Source of the DNA: Serinus canaria
Taxonomy: Eukaryota > Chordata > Aves > Passeriformes > Fringillidae
DNA: 64,000 nt
Reading direction: 5' to 3'
Assembly (NCBI RefSeq): GCF_022539315.1
Contig: NC_066315.1
Location: 15,971,649-16,035,648, forward strand
A program made the position numbers and the translations under genes. Below, piece by piece: positions 13,419-25,830 of the stretch. The notes beneath the pieces were generated by a model that saw only the letters and a program-made list of their open reading frames with translations, did not search any database and was not told the origin of the DNA. Within the stretch, counting starts at the first letter, position 1; each line of letters opens with the position of its first letter.

Positions 13419-14163
13419 CTTTAAAATACAAACAGTATTGGACAAAAGACTACTTGAGAGTTTTGATAAACAAATTTAATAGCTTTCACCGTTTTTAAAA
13501 CTACATGGCACCTTCTATGCACCCAGAACACTGCTTTCCATCACCTCTAAATGATAGCTTGAACACATGACCAGTATCCTCCTGCTGCATTCTGCAATAG
13601 TTTCCTCTGATTTAATCCCATCAAACCCCTTAACAAAATCTAGTAGTACCTTTAGTGGGATACAGTAAGGTCAATACTGATAACATTAGTTTCCTTCACT
13701 TTACAACATCCTCAGAATTATTATCTTTCCAAAATTTTTCCACCGATCACAAATTTACCAATTTTGGTTTTGGGAAATTTTTTAAAAACACCACTCTAAC
13801 TACTAAAACTTTGATACTGAAGTGACTAAAATTCACAATATGTAATGCACTTCAAATAAGTAAAATCACACTGTCTACTCTAGAGTTATCACAAAGTTCA
13901 TGGAAAGTATTTGTTTCTATTCATTTAAATAATCTAGTATTTTAAAATGAATGACAGGTAACTCAAAGCCCTAATGATTACCAATTAGAATACTCTTAAA
14001 ACATATAACATATGAAGGTTGGGTTTACAGAGCATTTATAAAATAAAGACCAACGTTGGAAAACTTAAGCACAATGTATATGCTGCTTGTCAGACAAAAT
14101 TATGAAAATATGGCATGTATGAACAGGACAATACTCTGATAAAAATCAATCATAAATACTCAC
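13419..14163 (-). other. WAC intron 4
   Basis: About 745 bp of AT-rich intron between the linker exon and the WW-domain exon. No repeat or other feature was recognised. Confidence 0.75.
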
Positions 14164-14270
14164 TGCATCAGAAGTTTTGCTTGGATTATTGCTGGGATTA
14201 GAAGAATGGGAATTTGAACTATGAAGAGCACTGTGGTTGTGTGAATTTTCTTGTGGAGAGTAACTGGTCC
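14164..14270 (-). CDS. WAC: WAC coding exon 4 (residues 92-127)
   Basis: A 107-bp exon between CTTTTCAG and GTGAGT. Two bases complete Gly92, followed by 35 codons of a Ser/Asn/His-rich linker (starts [12 protein letters not shown], ends [10 protein letters not shown]). It ends on a codon boundary just ahead of the WW-domain exon. The composition suggests a disordered spacer. Confidence 0.95.
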
Positions 14271-14764
14271 CTGAAAAGAGAAAGAACATTCACCATGTAT
14301 GATTTCAAAGTAATCAACCATCTGCATTCTAAGGAGGTGAAAGGGCAAATAAGAGAGAAAGGAAGAAAGAAAGTTGCCCAAAACCTGGATCACAGCCAGG
14401 TGAACCATAGTTTAGATGCAGAAGTATTTCAAGAGACCACATGCACATTTCTTTTTCACATAGTATAAAACTCACTTTGATTTTATAATTAGAGTAATGC
14501 ACTATGTCCCTTCACTGGTCTAACTCTCAAACTTTATTCCATTACTAGCAAACAAACAGCCTTTATAATTTTGATGCTTTTAAGAGTCCTAACATGCCAA
14601 TTCAGAAATTAACAGACATTTTCTCCTCAACATTAGATCAGAAAATTTAAATTGGCTTATCAACAGCCTACATGGTTAGATGTATAAAATCAGGTTTTAA
14701 GTTAACTGAAGCAATACTGTTTTCTTAAAACTGTTGTTTTCTTTTGAGACTACTTGTTATTAGT

Positions 14765-14821
14765 TCTAGGCAACTATTTCTGTTTATGCATACTGAGCAT
14801 AAACAGAAATAGTTGCCTAGA
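14765..14821. repeat. Perfect inverted repeat, 25-bp stem, 7-nt loop
   Basis: The arms 14765-14789 and 14797-14821 are exact reverse complements (beginning TCTAGGCAACTATTTCTG), separated by ATACTGA. The element lies about 0.5 kb upstream of WAC exon 4, inside intron 3. In RNA it would form a mismatch-free hairpin in either direction of transcription. No transposon termini are seen around it. Confidence 0.95.
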
Positions 14822-15624
14822 GCAGACTAAATTTTCCTGCACCTCAGTCTCTGCAATAAAGGCACTGACATCTAGAACACCAAAAGCAGCACTTCCCAAA
14901 CGGCCACCTGCTTCTGGCCTCCCTACCAAGTACTCTTCAAGGCAGTTTGGCTTTCCTGAACATGAAAACACTTGAACAGCTGAAATGAGCAAAGACATAA
15001 TTCTCATAATCTTTTAGATCTGTATTTGTGCCTAAGCTCAAGTCACCTGAACAGTTCCATCTACAATTAAACAAGAACACCCATTCCACGCTGCAACCTT
15101 CTTTTAAATTTCCTGTTCTTAAGGCCTCCCATCTTTCTAAAATTTATAGGCAAGTAAAAACTCTTCCATTTTTCTTGATGGGATTCTTTTAAAGTTCCAA
15201 ATGTACACATAAATCACACCAAACTAAGTCATTTTATTACAAATTTCAGGGAAAAACCAAGATATTGCAAATATAACACTCTCCCAGCTTTTACTTTCCC
15301 TTTCCCAACTGAGAAATTTCTCAATACCCAGGGGTACTACATGAAGTACCACTAGCTTCACAAGTTGTATAGCAATCTAGTATTCATAGTAAATAAGAAG
15401 TCAAGTGATTTGAAAATGGCAAAGACTTTATCTTATAGGCAATTACAGTAAAGAACAGTAAAGGACTGATAGGTAGGACTGAATGGAGTCATAAAAAAAT
15501 AATTGTTTCAAAGTCTTCCAAGAGCTACAGACACAGAACACAACCAAATGACACAGTAGGTACAAAATGAGAGCCATTATAATGCAAAATTCTGTCTTCT
15601 GAGCCTTCTAGCTACACATTGCTA

Positions 15625-15676
15625 TTGAAATAGCAATTTTGTCACTTCACTAGCAGTGACAAAATTGCTATTTCAA
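15625..15676. repeat. Perfect inverted repeat, 22-bp stem, 8-nt loop
   Basis: The arms 15625-15646 and 15655-15676 are exact reverse complements (beginning TTGAAATAGCAATTTTGTCA). It lies in WAC intron 3, about 0.8 kb from the 25-bp hairpin, and the two are unrelated in sequence. Confidence 0.95.
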
Positions 15677-18600
15677 ACTTCTTTCTCCTCACCTTTAACC
15701 CTGCAGGTTAGAAAGACAGTCCATCACAAAAGCAAAAAGAGGTATACCACCACCGAACTGTTTAGAACCCTACAAGGTTAAAGGTCAATTTGAACAAATG
15801 AGAGTTACTGCAACCTGAACCAGCACTACCACAAAACCTTTCCCTACACTATGTTGGCTAAAACTTTATGTTATTCTCTGTAAAGATATAAGAGGAAAAA
15901 AGTAAGGATAACATAGTAAGTCTCATACTCAAATACAGCTTTTCAAAAGCTAGACCCTTATCCTACACCAAAAGTATCTTGCATGCTCAGAGCCAGGCAG
16001 AATGACTGGGGGCAAGTTAGGCTTGTCAAAGCAATACTTACAACACATTTGTGATGCACATGCCTAACAACAACAATAAAACCCCATGTATAGATGCATT
16101 TGATTCCCCTCCAAGATATAAGTAGTATATCATAATTACAAGACTGTAGTCCTCAACACACCAACAGTGTCAATTTTTTTTAGACACTGATCATGTAGTG
16201 AAATAGCTGTTTAATATTTTTGTATTAACCATTGTTTTAGTATTTATTTACTATATCCTTCTACAGAGGTAAAAATCATTAAAATTTCTTAATGTATTTT
16301 TGTAGGTTGTTCAACACAGACATATTTTAATTACTTTCTGCTAAGAGGTAAAATCATGTCCTTTTCAAAGAAAAAAATGAAATGAAAATTTACCAGATGG
16401 CTTTATTTGAACAGTCCCTTCAAAACATCAGAAAGCACCAATGTATTTAATTTACTGTAATCCCACACCACAGTTGCAGTATCACTACATTTTTGTTCAG
16501 CATGCTCAAGACGTACACGGTGATTTTTAAATGCTGTAGTGGCCAGGTGTATTTACACCTAAATCTAACATGATTCCCAAACATGAGAAAGAGCCAACAC
16601 ATCTATTATATCAATAAAATATTGTGAAGCCAATTCTATCCAGCCCATAAAAAAACCCTCAAATTCACTGTGCAAGACTTTTGAACCCCAGATGGTGTAT
16701 CAGCTCAGCAGCATGCCCCCATTTCACACTGTGCCCAGCCCCAGTACTGAGTCACCAAGCGCTCTGCAGGAGTATCAGAGCTGCTGCAGCAAGTCACACC
16801 CACCTCCAGCTGGCCCCGATAGGCCAACACTACGAGGCACCAGTTTCTTCAAAAGGGGCCCCTGGGCCTCTCTGAGCTGCAGTCCTCCCAGACTGTCTAC
16901 CCACATGCTCCACCCATCAGGAATCCTGTCCTACCTGAGCTGGCCTCAGCTGCATAAAAACTCATCATGGCTGCTCCAGCAATGCTGACTGCCTCGTGTC
17001 ACCAGGACAAACAAAGTGGGCCTTTACAGGGCCACAAATGCATGCTGATGGGGCAGGGTAATTACAGGTGCGGGTTCACCACCCAGACCTCCATTCTGTT
17101 TTACATATAATGTCACTTTATGTTTGGATCTGTACCCAAACTTCAGGAATGAGCATCCAAATCACTGCTGAACTGCAAAGCAGATGATACTCTGGGGAAC
17201 AAGAATTTTAGGCACTTCAAACAAGTTAAGGGCTTAAACATTGTATGTACACATGACAACCATATTACCAAATTACCTTTTTATACTGAGGCAGCAAGGT
17301 TTTAGTATGTGGTTAAATCCATGAACAGCTGTCACCTAGGAATCTGACAGTCCAGCCAAGAAAGCAGTGCCAGCTCAAGTTGTCTGGGAAAGTTGCTGAA
17401 GATGTTTAAAAGGCCAGAAAGCAACCCACAAGCAGAGGTCTACCTCTAAAAACAGGGGGGTTCCCCTCACTCGAATGATAATTTGCAAAACCAAAGCCCA
17501 AGCCATTTTAAGGTGGCTGTGACTTGCAACCAGCTCTGCATCTGCCAGCTGCATGCCTGGCAAAGCAGATCATGACAACAGGATCCCCAAGACTAGTCTA
17601 TTGCCCAGAAACACGACTGAGAAGGGGTAGAGACCATACTACAGTCCCTTGAGACAGCTCCTCATGGCAACTTCTCACCTTTTCCTCTTACAGTTAGACT
17701 TTCCTTACTAGCTACACTTTCCTCAGGAAATAGGAATAAAGACTTGGTTTTGCACTCCTTAGTAGCATATTTTCAAATTTAGCAACTGCTGATATGTATC
17801 TTTGATGCACCATAAGGAAATTCCTATTTTGTTATACATACTCCAATTCAGTTTCAGAAGTCCCCATGGAAATGTTTACTGCACAATTACAGTGAGTTTC
17901 CTCAGCTTAACCATTATTTTGAAAGCAGTTGAAGCTGGAAAGAGCTACTCCTAACGGAAGATGGCCAACAAGGGCATCAGCCCTACAGTTATATAAAACT
18001 GTAGTGGTGCAACTGTGTGAGCAAGTCTTCCCTAGTGATTAACAAGTCATAGGGCAAGTCAGAGTCAAGGTTAAAATATCACAGCTATCTCCTAGCCTTT
18101 CCAACAAAAATCACATCTTCCTTAGCAATGCATGAAAATCACCAGAAAGCACAAAGAACAAGGGTCAGGGAACTAATTCAAAATTGACTTAATGTCTACT
18201 ACAGATTTGAGATTCTGTTACACTAGGACTCATTTTAATATTTTTGTAAGTTGTTTCTGTATCCCACCTTCTGAATACAAAACACTTTGAACTGCAACAA
18301 GGGCTCAAAGCTGTCCCAGACTTGAAAAACAGATTTAACATAGGCTGAAATAAGAATACTCCAATTTCCAATACACTCAACTCTCTCTAACAATTATCAC
18401 AGTTAATTAGCATCTCCATTAACACCACTTCAATTCTGAAAGTATAAAAAGTTCAAATTTTGAGTTAATTAAAGATCAGACTGCTCTAATAAAGCAGCAC
18501 CTGGTTTCCCTCCATTCTCCCTTGCCATCTTCAAGACCAAACCAAAACTCCTTCCTTTCCAAAACCTATACACCTACACTGGCAATTACAACATCCACTT

Positions 18601-21190
18601 GAAAACACCTAAAACAAATTTTCTTGCCATTTGATTAGAATAACCTAATACATGACTGTGTATTACCCACCATCCTCTGGCATCCAAGTATCTTAGCCTA
18701 ATTTACTCTTTATTGGTTCATAACATCGTACTGTATCAGAATCATAAAATCTTCTACTGAAATGCACAAGTTGGAAAAGAGAGACATTAGAGTTGCAGTA
18801 TATATACTGTTGTACCACATAACAGTTTACACAGGTCACTGCTGATAGAGCATTTATGTTTTCTTTTTAGGCACAAAAATACCTTGTTAATATGCTAACT
18901 TTCATTTTGTCCATACTAAAAAGAGTCAGTGTAGATATAAAAGAAAGGAAGTTTACAAGTGCTCACCAGCTGGAACTTAAAGATGGTCTGCTCCTTCAGT
19001 CCCTCTAGAGGGAACTGGGATTCAGGAAGGGCTTTAGAAGAGTCACCATTTCTGTGTCCACATTCTAGGCATGTGGAAAGAACCACTGGGCAGCAGAAAA
19101 GCAATGAAGGTCATTACCTTTGTGACAACTCCACCCATACTATCTATGACTCCATGTTTCACCTCTCAGCTAACATACAATCAAATTCATTAAACTACAG
19201 ATAATATCAGAATCTGAACTTCCTCAAAAGAACAAATACTACCAAGTGACAGATACAAATTAGTTGCTAACAGAGAAAACTTAACAGCTAGGTAAGTTTA
19301 CGGTGGTGATATTATATGGGGATAACTAATTAAGAAGACTTCTTCTAACAGTAAAAATGATAGAAATGTATCTTGGATACATCTAAATTAAAATGTCTAA
19401 AGTGTATTTCAACTGGTTTTGTTACTTCAGTGCAAATCTCTGCGCAGAACACTTTCTAAAGTACTGCATATGGGAGGAAATAAAGCAACACAATATGAAC
19501 ACAATAACCCACATGCTAGCAGTAACAGAACAGCCTATCATGGTCATTTTGATTTACCAAATGTAAAAGTAATAAGACAAAACAATTTTTCTTCACTGCA
19601 TTTTTATGTGGCCTAGTGTATTGAAATAAACATGGCTGCCTTCCACATGCAACCAAAAGCATAAAAACCTTGCAATTTTCTTCACAGAGCAATGGCCTCA
19701 GAGAATACACCAACTGTGCAGTAACATTTTCCAGAAATTCATAACCTACTAAGTTGAATGCGCAATGCTTTGCCAAAGAAAGAAAATCTAGCCTGATCAC
19801 GGTACTGCCCAACTACATACTCATTATGCCCCCCCCCCCAATAAATGTTTTATACCAGTCCAGAAGTAGCTCTATTGAGCAAAAAAAAACTTACAAAGCC
19901 TTATTTAATTCCCTCCCCTTCACTCCTGCCACACTGCCAATCCAGCAGAGCAAAGTCTGTACTGTTTTGCAATATCCGACCCACAGGGTAAGCATTCCAA
20001 TGTAAAGAAGTTCCCTTTTCCTCCAAGTTACCATTCACACAGAATTTCACAGACATCAGCCAAAATCATTGCTATAAACAGACCAGGAGTCATACATACA
20101 CAGAGTGGCACAAATGACCAAATGCGGATGAAAAGTGATACTGTAAACATATAGTTTTACTGATAAAAGAATTTTTCTTCTAAAATGATAGTAGAAAGTG
20201 ACACCTTGAAAAGGAAAAGTGAGGAGCAGTAAACTAATGAAAGTCAAGGAGTTGTTTTACTAATGCAACACTCAGCAAATGCAAAGGCATTACTGATTAT
20301 TAAAATGAAAAAGATAAAGTTAAATCTTACATATTGCATAATATACAGTAAATTTTATTTTGCTATTTGCTGCTTACTTTTCTATTTTTAATTAGTTATA
20401 CTTAATTTATTTCAGAAATTCAAGCTTAATTTTAGGGCAAACAGACCAAACTGCTCTAGAAAGAACACCAAGTTATTCCTGCCCACCAAAAGTTAATAAA
20501 ATGCCTTAAACTAAATTCAAATCTTCAGTTTTCAAATAACAATTCAGGGATTTACTACTCTAGCAGCTAACTGTTTTCCTAGGGTTGTAATTCAGCCTAA
20601 ATGACTAACACAGCTTGGGTTCTCCTCACTGATAGAGCAGATAAACATTTTGTCCAACCATCCTATCATTTTCTCCTTTCCTTGTTACAGCTACAGCTTA
20701 ATAATTAAATAATTTTGGGGTTGTTTTCCTTCTCCTCTCAGTCCACCTCCCACTCTTCAACTTACGACACAACTTTGAAAATTATCAGGTTCAGTAACAA
20801 GGCCCACTGAATGCAGTGAGTTTCTGTATGATCCAGGACTCAAATGCCACAAATCACAGAGCTGAAAAAAGCCTAAGGGATGAAAATGGATTTTCAGCAC
20901 ACTCCAGACACAATTCTTTCTTCTTCAAAGAAAAATCAGTATATGTCAGTTTCCTTCATATCTCAACTATTGAAATAACAATAAACAAAGACTGGACAAA
21001 TAATTTTAACATCACCCATAAAGATGTTTATTCTTTACTTTGAAGTGGGGTAAACAACATCATTTGAAAGAATTTGCCCGTTTCTCAAAAATTAAGGCAA
21101 ATTCCAACCAGCTTCTAAACATTGCTGGTAAGACTCAAATGTTACTAAAATAGATTAAACAAATTATAATGTACAAAGTGAATGTACATG

Positions 21191-21215
21191 GAATTAAAAA
21201 CTGGGTTTTTAATTC
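21191..21215. repeat. Short perfect palindrome, 11-bp stem, 3-nt loop
   Basis: GAATTAAAAAC and its exact complement GTTTTTAATTC are separated by TGG. AT-rich and short, so chance is a reasonable explanation. Confidence 0.8.
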
Positions 21216-24200
21216 TACATGGGTAGACAAGTTCTTCAGACTAATGTTTGTGATTTCCTCCCCATAGGGAACTTTAGGTTCAGGTCACCTAATAGAATAA
21301 AAAAGGCTAGCAGCATCCTCAGCACTGCTGAAGATCTACCAAGACACTCACTTCATTTGAGATCAATCGACTTGAAAAAAGTAGCTTAAGCAGCTTCACC
21401 CATGGAAAATGTGAGTGAGTACCCTGAATTTCAGCAACAGTCATATTCCTAACTCTGGCTCATGACACCAGAAGATTTCAGTATGTTTAATAAAAAACCA
21501 AAATCCTTGTTCAATATCACTAATGACAGTTTGAAGTTTGAACTGCAACACTATTTGGACATGAAGTGGGACATTGGAAAAGAGGCAGGTTGAGAATAAA
21601 GCCAAACTCTGCCTACATTCTGGACTGTGGCTCCCAAAACATTTACATCTCTAATATGATGTCAGAGACTGCCCAAGAGAGGTTCTTCCAACCTCAACTA
21701 ACAGCTTCATATTGAGACTTTTTAATTATTATGACATAATCTCACATTATGAGATTATTATTTATCCTTTTAGCTGTTAAACTGACAGCTAGGATCCTTA
21801 CCACAAACTAATAACCACATTATCTGAACTCCATGTGGATCAGCTCAGCAAATGGACAATAGACTGAACTTCCCCCTTCAAAGAGCTCCTCATCAACACC
21901 ACAAAACCCAAATGAGCCTCCCATGAACACACTGTAATACAGCACTAAGAGTCAAGCTCAGTGATGGAAGTCTAAGAGCACCACAACACACTCTCCTGCC
22001 TCCAGCAACATTTCCACAAAACTCATCAACTAAGATTAAGCAGAAGACTGATACTCTATTTCTGATTCACTTTAATTGTCAGCAGATAATTCCACATTTA
22101 GAAGTTTTTTCCTCTCAAAAGCAAAGAAAAACCAGACAAGACATTTTAAAAAAAATACATTAGTCATCTAGGACAACAGGCACATACTCAAATGCTTCAT
22201 GAAAATTAGGCTCAAGGGATACTGAAGTGAATAACAATTCCTTTAACATTGCAGGAGGGGGAGGGGGCAAGAATCATAAAATTTACTTTTCATTCAAGGA
22301 GCTTCCCAAAGAACATAAAACATTGGAAGAACCACTGATATTTATCAACACACACCTCAGATGGAAGTTACTCAAATGCAGACACTTCATAAAAACTGTG
22401 CATTTCAGTATTTTTAGATTATAAACAGCAGAGTAGGACTGTGAAAGACTGACTGTGAAAGACTGACCATAACCCAGCCATCACGAACTGTAAAAATTGG
22501 TTAAAATCAGGGGTCATGCAAAATAATTTGAGCTGATAAAAGGAAAAAAAAAAGCAGTTGCTCAAACACCGCTCTGAGACAATTTCCCCTTTTTCTATGT
22601 ATCCCCAGCACCAAATTAGCACACCCACTCAGAAGCTCCAAACAATTAACTAAGATATGACAACTTAATCTCCCTAACAAAATCCCCTGAGCAAAAATAA
22701 GGTTAACTAAGAACAAGGCCAGGTTGTTTAGCAACTGTCAAATTTCTTTTGATGTTTTGAGGATAGCTTCTTGAGGATAAAAAAGTTTAAACAGAAGACC
22801 CTGTGAATGCAATATTACTTACAAATGAACTTGCATTGAATGTTTCCACTACTAGGCTTAGAATAAGGAAGGTGAAGCTAGAAGTTTTTATGCACATAGG
22901 TAGTGCCACACAATAACAAATACTTGTGAAATTCATTCCATCTTAGGTTTCCTTCATCTCAACTGAGCATACACTATTGACAGTCAGCAATTCAGCAAGT
23001 ACATGTTGTTGTAGAAGTACTAAAAAAAGGGAGTCTCTGTTACAAAACATTACTGCAATCCTGCAAAAAGGTTAGTCACACATAGCACACTTATACATCC
23101 TTAATCAGAAAGCTGTGGCAGAAACAATGTCTAACCACATTAAAATAAAGCAAGAAAAAAAAAAGACACCATATATCGACCTTCTTAAATGTCTTAAAAA
23201 TAGTAACTGTAAGTCAGATTATCTCAAATTCTTAAGATACATCAAACACAATAGAAGAACCAACGTCCACTTCAATACCAGATCATTCCTTGAGTGCTAA
23301 TAATATTTGCTGTTTGAAGAGAACGTATTTTAAGACTATAGCAATGTCCATGCGTCAATAAAACAGAGAAAGCCTTATTTCACCTAAAATTTAGATATTG
23401 ACTGATCTGCTTATAACGAATTCTGGAACATTTCTGTTTTCAGAAAGATTACTCGTTTTTTCCTGGACATGCTATTTCTTCACCACAAATGAGAAACCTA
23501 ACTTGAAAATATTTAGTATTAAAAGCAGCAACTGGTCACTACACTTTTATATAATTTGAGAAATTATTAGGTTTAGAGAAAATACATTTGCTGTTCTGGA
23601 CATACTATGCCAAGTGTATTTATTAGAGTACAGATATGCAACAAGCATCATTTTAATTTCACGCTTATTTAATTTTCAACTGGGAAATAATTTTTAAAAG
23701 ATCCTAGTAATACTAAAAAAAATAAAATAAAAAAAGCAAATCAAATTACTTTATTACTTTCTGTCACGTCAAAATTCTTCACTAATAAAGGAATGCTGGC
23801 CCACAGCTCTGGGAGGAAGCAAAGATGGCAACCAAGGATTGACCTAAGAATTAATATATATATAGCGGTGTGGTTTTAAAAAAAAAGAGATTCACAGCTT
23901 TATTTCAGGCTGGCCCAGCTCAGCTTAACAAAGCTTAGCTCAGCTTAACAAAGGTATTGTGCAACAGGGCTTTCAAGCATCTAAAGCACAATAGCTGACA
24001 AGACAATTCATCCCTCTTCCCATTAACTAATTCCTAAATACATACATCAAATTCAACTGGTCTTTCTTGGAACAACCTTACTATAAAAAAATAAGCCTCT
24101 TCACAAAAGCTGCAGTTTCGTTTACAAACTCCAAATCTAATTTACAATTGTTTGATTGCCTAAGTGTCTAATTTTATTTCTCTAGTTAAGTAAACACTCT

Positions 24201-25499
24201 CACAAGGACTACACAAAAACTGCAATCATTATTATTGACAATATCTAGCTAGTACGAGGTGAACTTTATACTACTTGAATTTTAAGAGGATCATATTATT
24301 TCCTGCATTAATGTAAGCAGAAATAGCATTCTTTCAAATGAACAGTTTTTAAAATGAAGTCTGTATTAATCTGTCAGCAGCAGGTGTCTGAATGAGGAAT
24401 CTACTCAAACAACTAAACTAGATGAGATCTAAACTCTTCCCTATGTTATTCAAGGGGCACAGCTGGCATGAACTCACCACCATCCAGAATGTGAAATAAA
24501 CACAGCAGAAAAAAAATAGGTAGAGCACATTACCTAACTTGTATTGTGGCATTTATGCACAAAAGCGAATTACTTATTATATACCTTAATAAAAAAATAT
24601 TCTTTGTGAGTTTCTCCACATTTGAGAATGAATAGGTATGTTTGAAATGTAAAAATGAGATGAGCAGGACCGAACGTAATTTCCTTTCCCTGTTTTTCCT
24701 ACTGATAGACATTGAAAATTGATAACTCTGCTGCTCAAAAAAAAAAACCCTCAGTAACAAACCCAGAAAAACACTGAGAAAGACTGTTGCTTTGGAAAAC
24801 ATAAAAAAGCACAATATTTAAGAAATCTGGAAAACCATCACAGAGGAACTAATCTGCGTAGCTGGGATGGAACTATAAATCTGCTTTGAAAAAGTATTTT
24901 CAGAAAGCCTGACATTACTAAATATATATAGCAGGTCACAGAAATTATATTGACAGGTATCAGAAAAGTAATGATAAAAGTTTAGACCAAAAAGACCTTT
25001 TGAAGATTTCTGCTGCCCCTCAAAGACAAGGAATTTAGCTCATTTAGCACACTGTTTGTATTTCTGGCTGCCTTTTCCTTGTCATGATGCACTTGAAAGC
25101 TGTTTTACATCTCTTTTTTTGAGTGATGACAAAAGGAGGGTATTATCATTTTTTATCATACCTCTGCTGTAGAAACAAAACGAGTTATGTTTTAACATTG
25201 CAATGGAAACTTTGACAGACTGTTCCTTTGCAACTCTCCTTTGTAACAACAGTCACATTAAGGAACAGATGACTATTCCAAAGTATTACAGGGCCTGATC
25301 ATAAATCTCTAGGCCTTATTTTTCATTAATTTCAAACATAATATAACATTGCTGCATGCATGGAAAGGTAAGTCAAGGCCATAAAAGCTTAACAGACATC
25401 TCTTAAGGGACTTGGTAAAAAGAGTCAGCCATCTGCTCAAAAATTTATCTCCCTTTCCATGGACCCGAAGGATAGACTTTCCAACTGGACATACCAAGG

Positions 25500-25830
25500 G
25501 GGACCCTCATCACTGTCTAGAAGTATCTGAACAGAGGGTGTCAGAGGATGGATCCCAGCTCTTCTCAGCAGTGTCAAACAGGTCAAGAAGCAATGGGTAC
25601 AAACTGTGGTGAAGGAAGTTCCACCTGAATATGAAGAAGAACTTCTTTGCTGTGTGAGTGACCAAGCACTAGAGAAGGTTGCCCAGGGCAGTTGTGGAGT
25701 GTCCCTCACTGGAGAGATTCAAGAACCACCAGGACACAATCTTGTGTTCTAGGACGACCCTGCTTGAGCAGGGAGTTTGGACCCCTGTGGCCCCTTCCAA
25801 TCTGACCCACTCTGACATTATTCTTGAACA
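25500..25830 (+). mobile_element. CR1 LINE fragment, 3' end
   Basis: Matches the typical avian CR1 3' region in order: the CAGCTCTTCTCAGCAGTG block, GAAGAAGAACTTCTTTGCTG, the GGTTGCCCAGGGCAG block, and CCTGCTTGAGCAGGGAGTTTGGA, followed by a TCCAATCTGACCCACTCTGAC-like end. It is 5'-truncated, diverged and non-coding, and lies in WAC intron 3 in antisense to the gene. Confidence 0.85.

Noticed and set aside
14765..15676. Reading the two intronic hairpins as a microRNA cluster
   Set aside because: Stems are perfect and short without the flanking basal stem of a pri-miRNA; without small-RNA data a mutational origin is more likely.
18725..18795. A possible very old CR1 piece (TCAGAATCATAAAATC-like, then AGTTGGAAAAGAG)
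   Set aside because: Resemblance is too short and diverged to separate from chance by eye.
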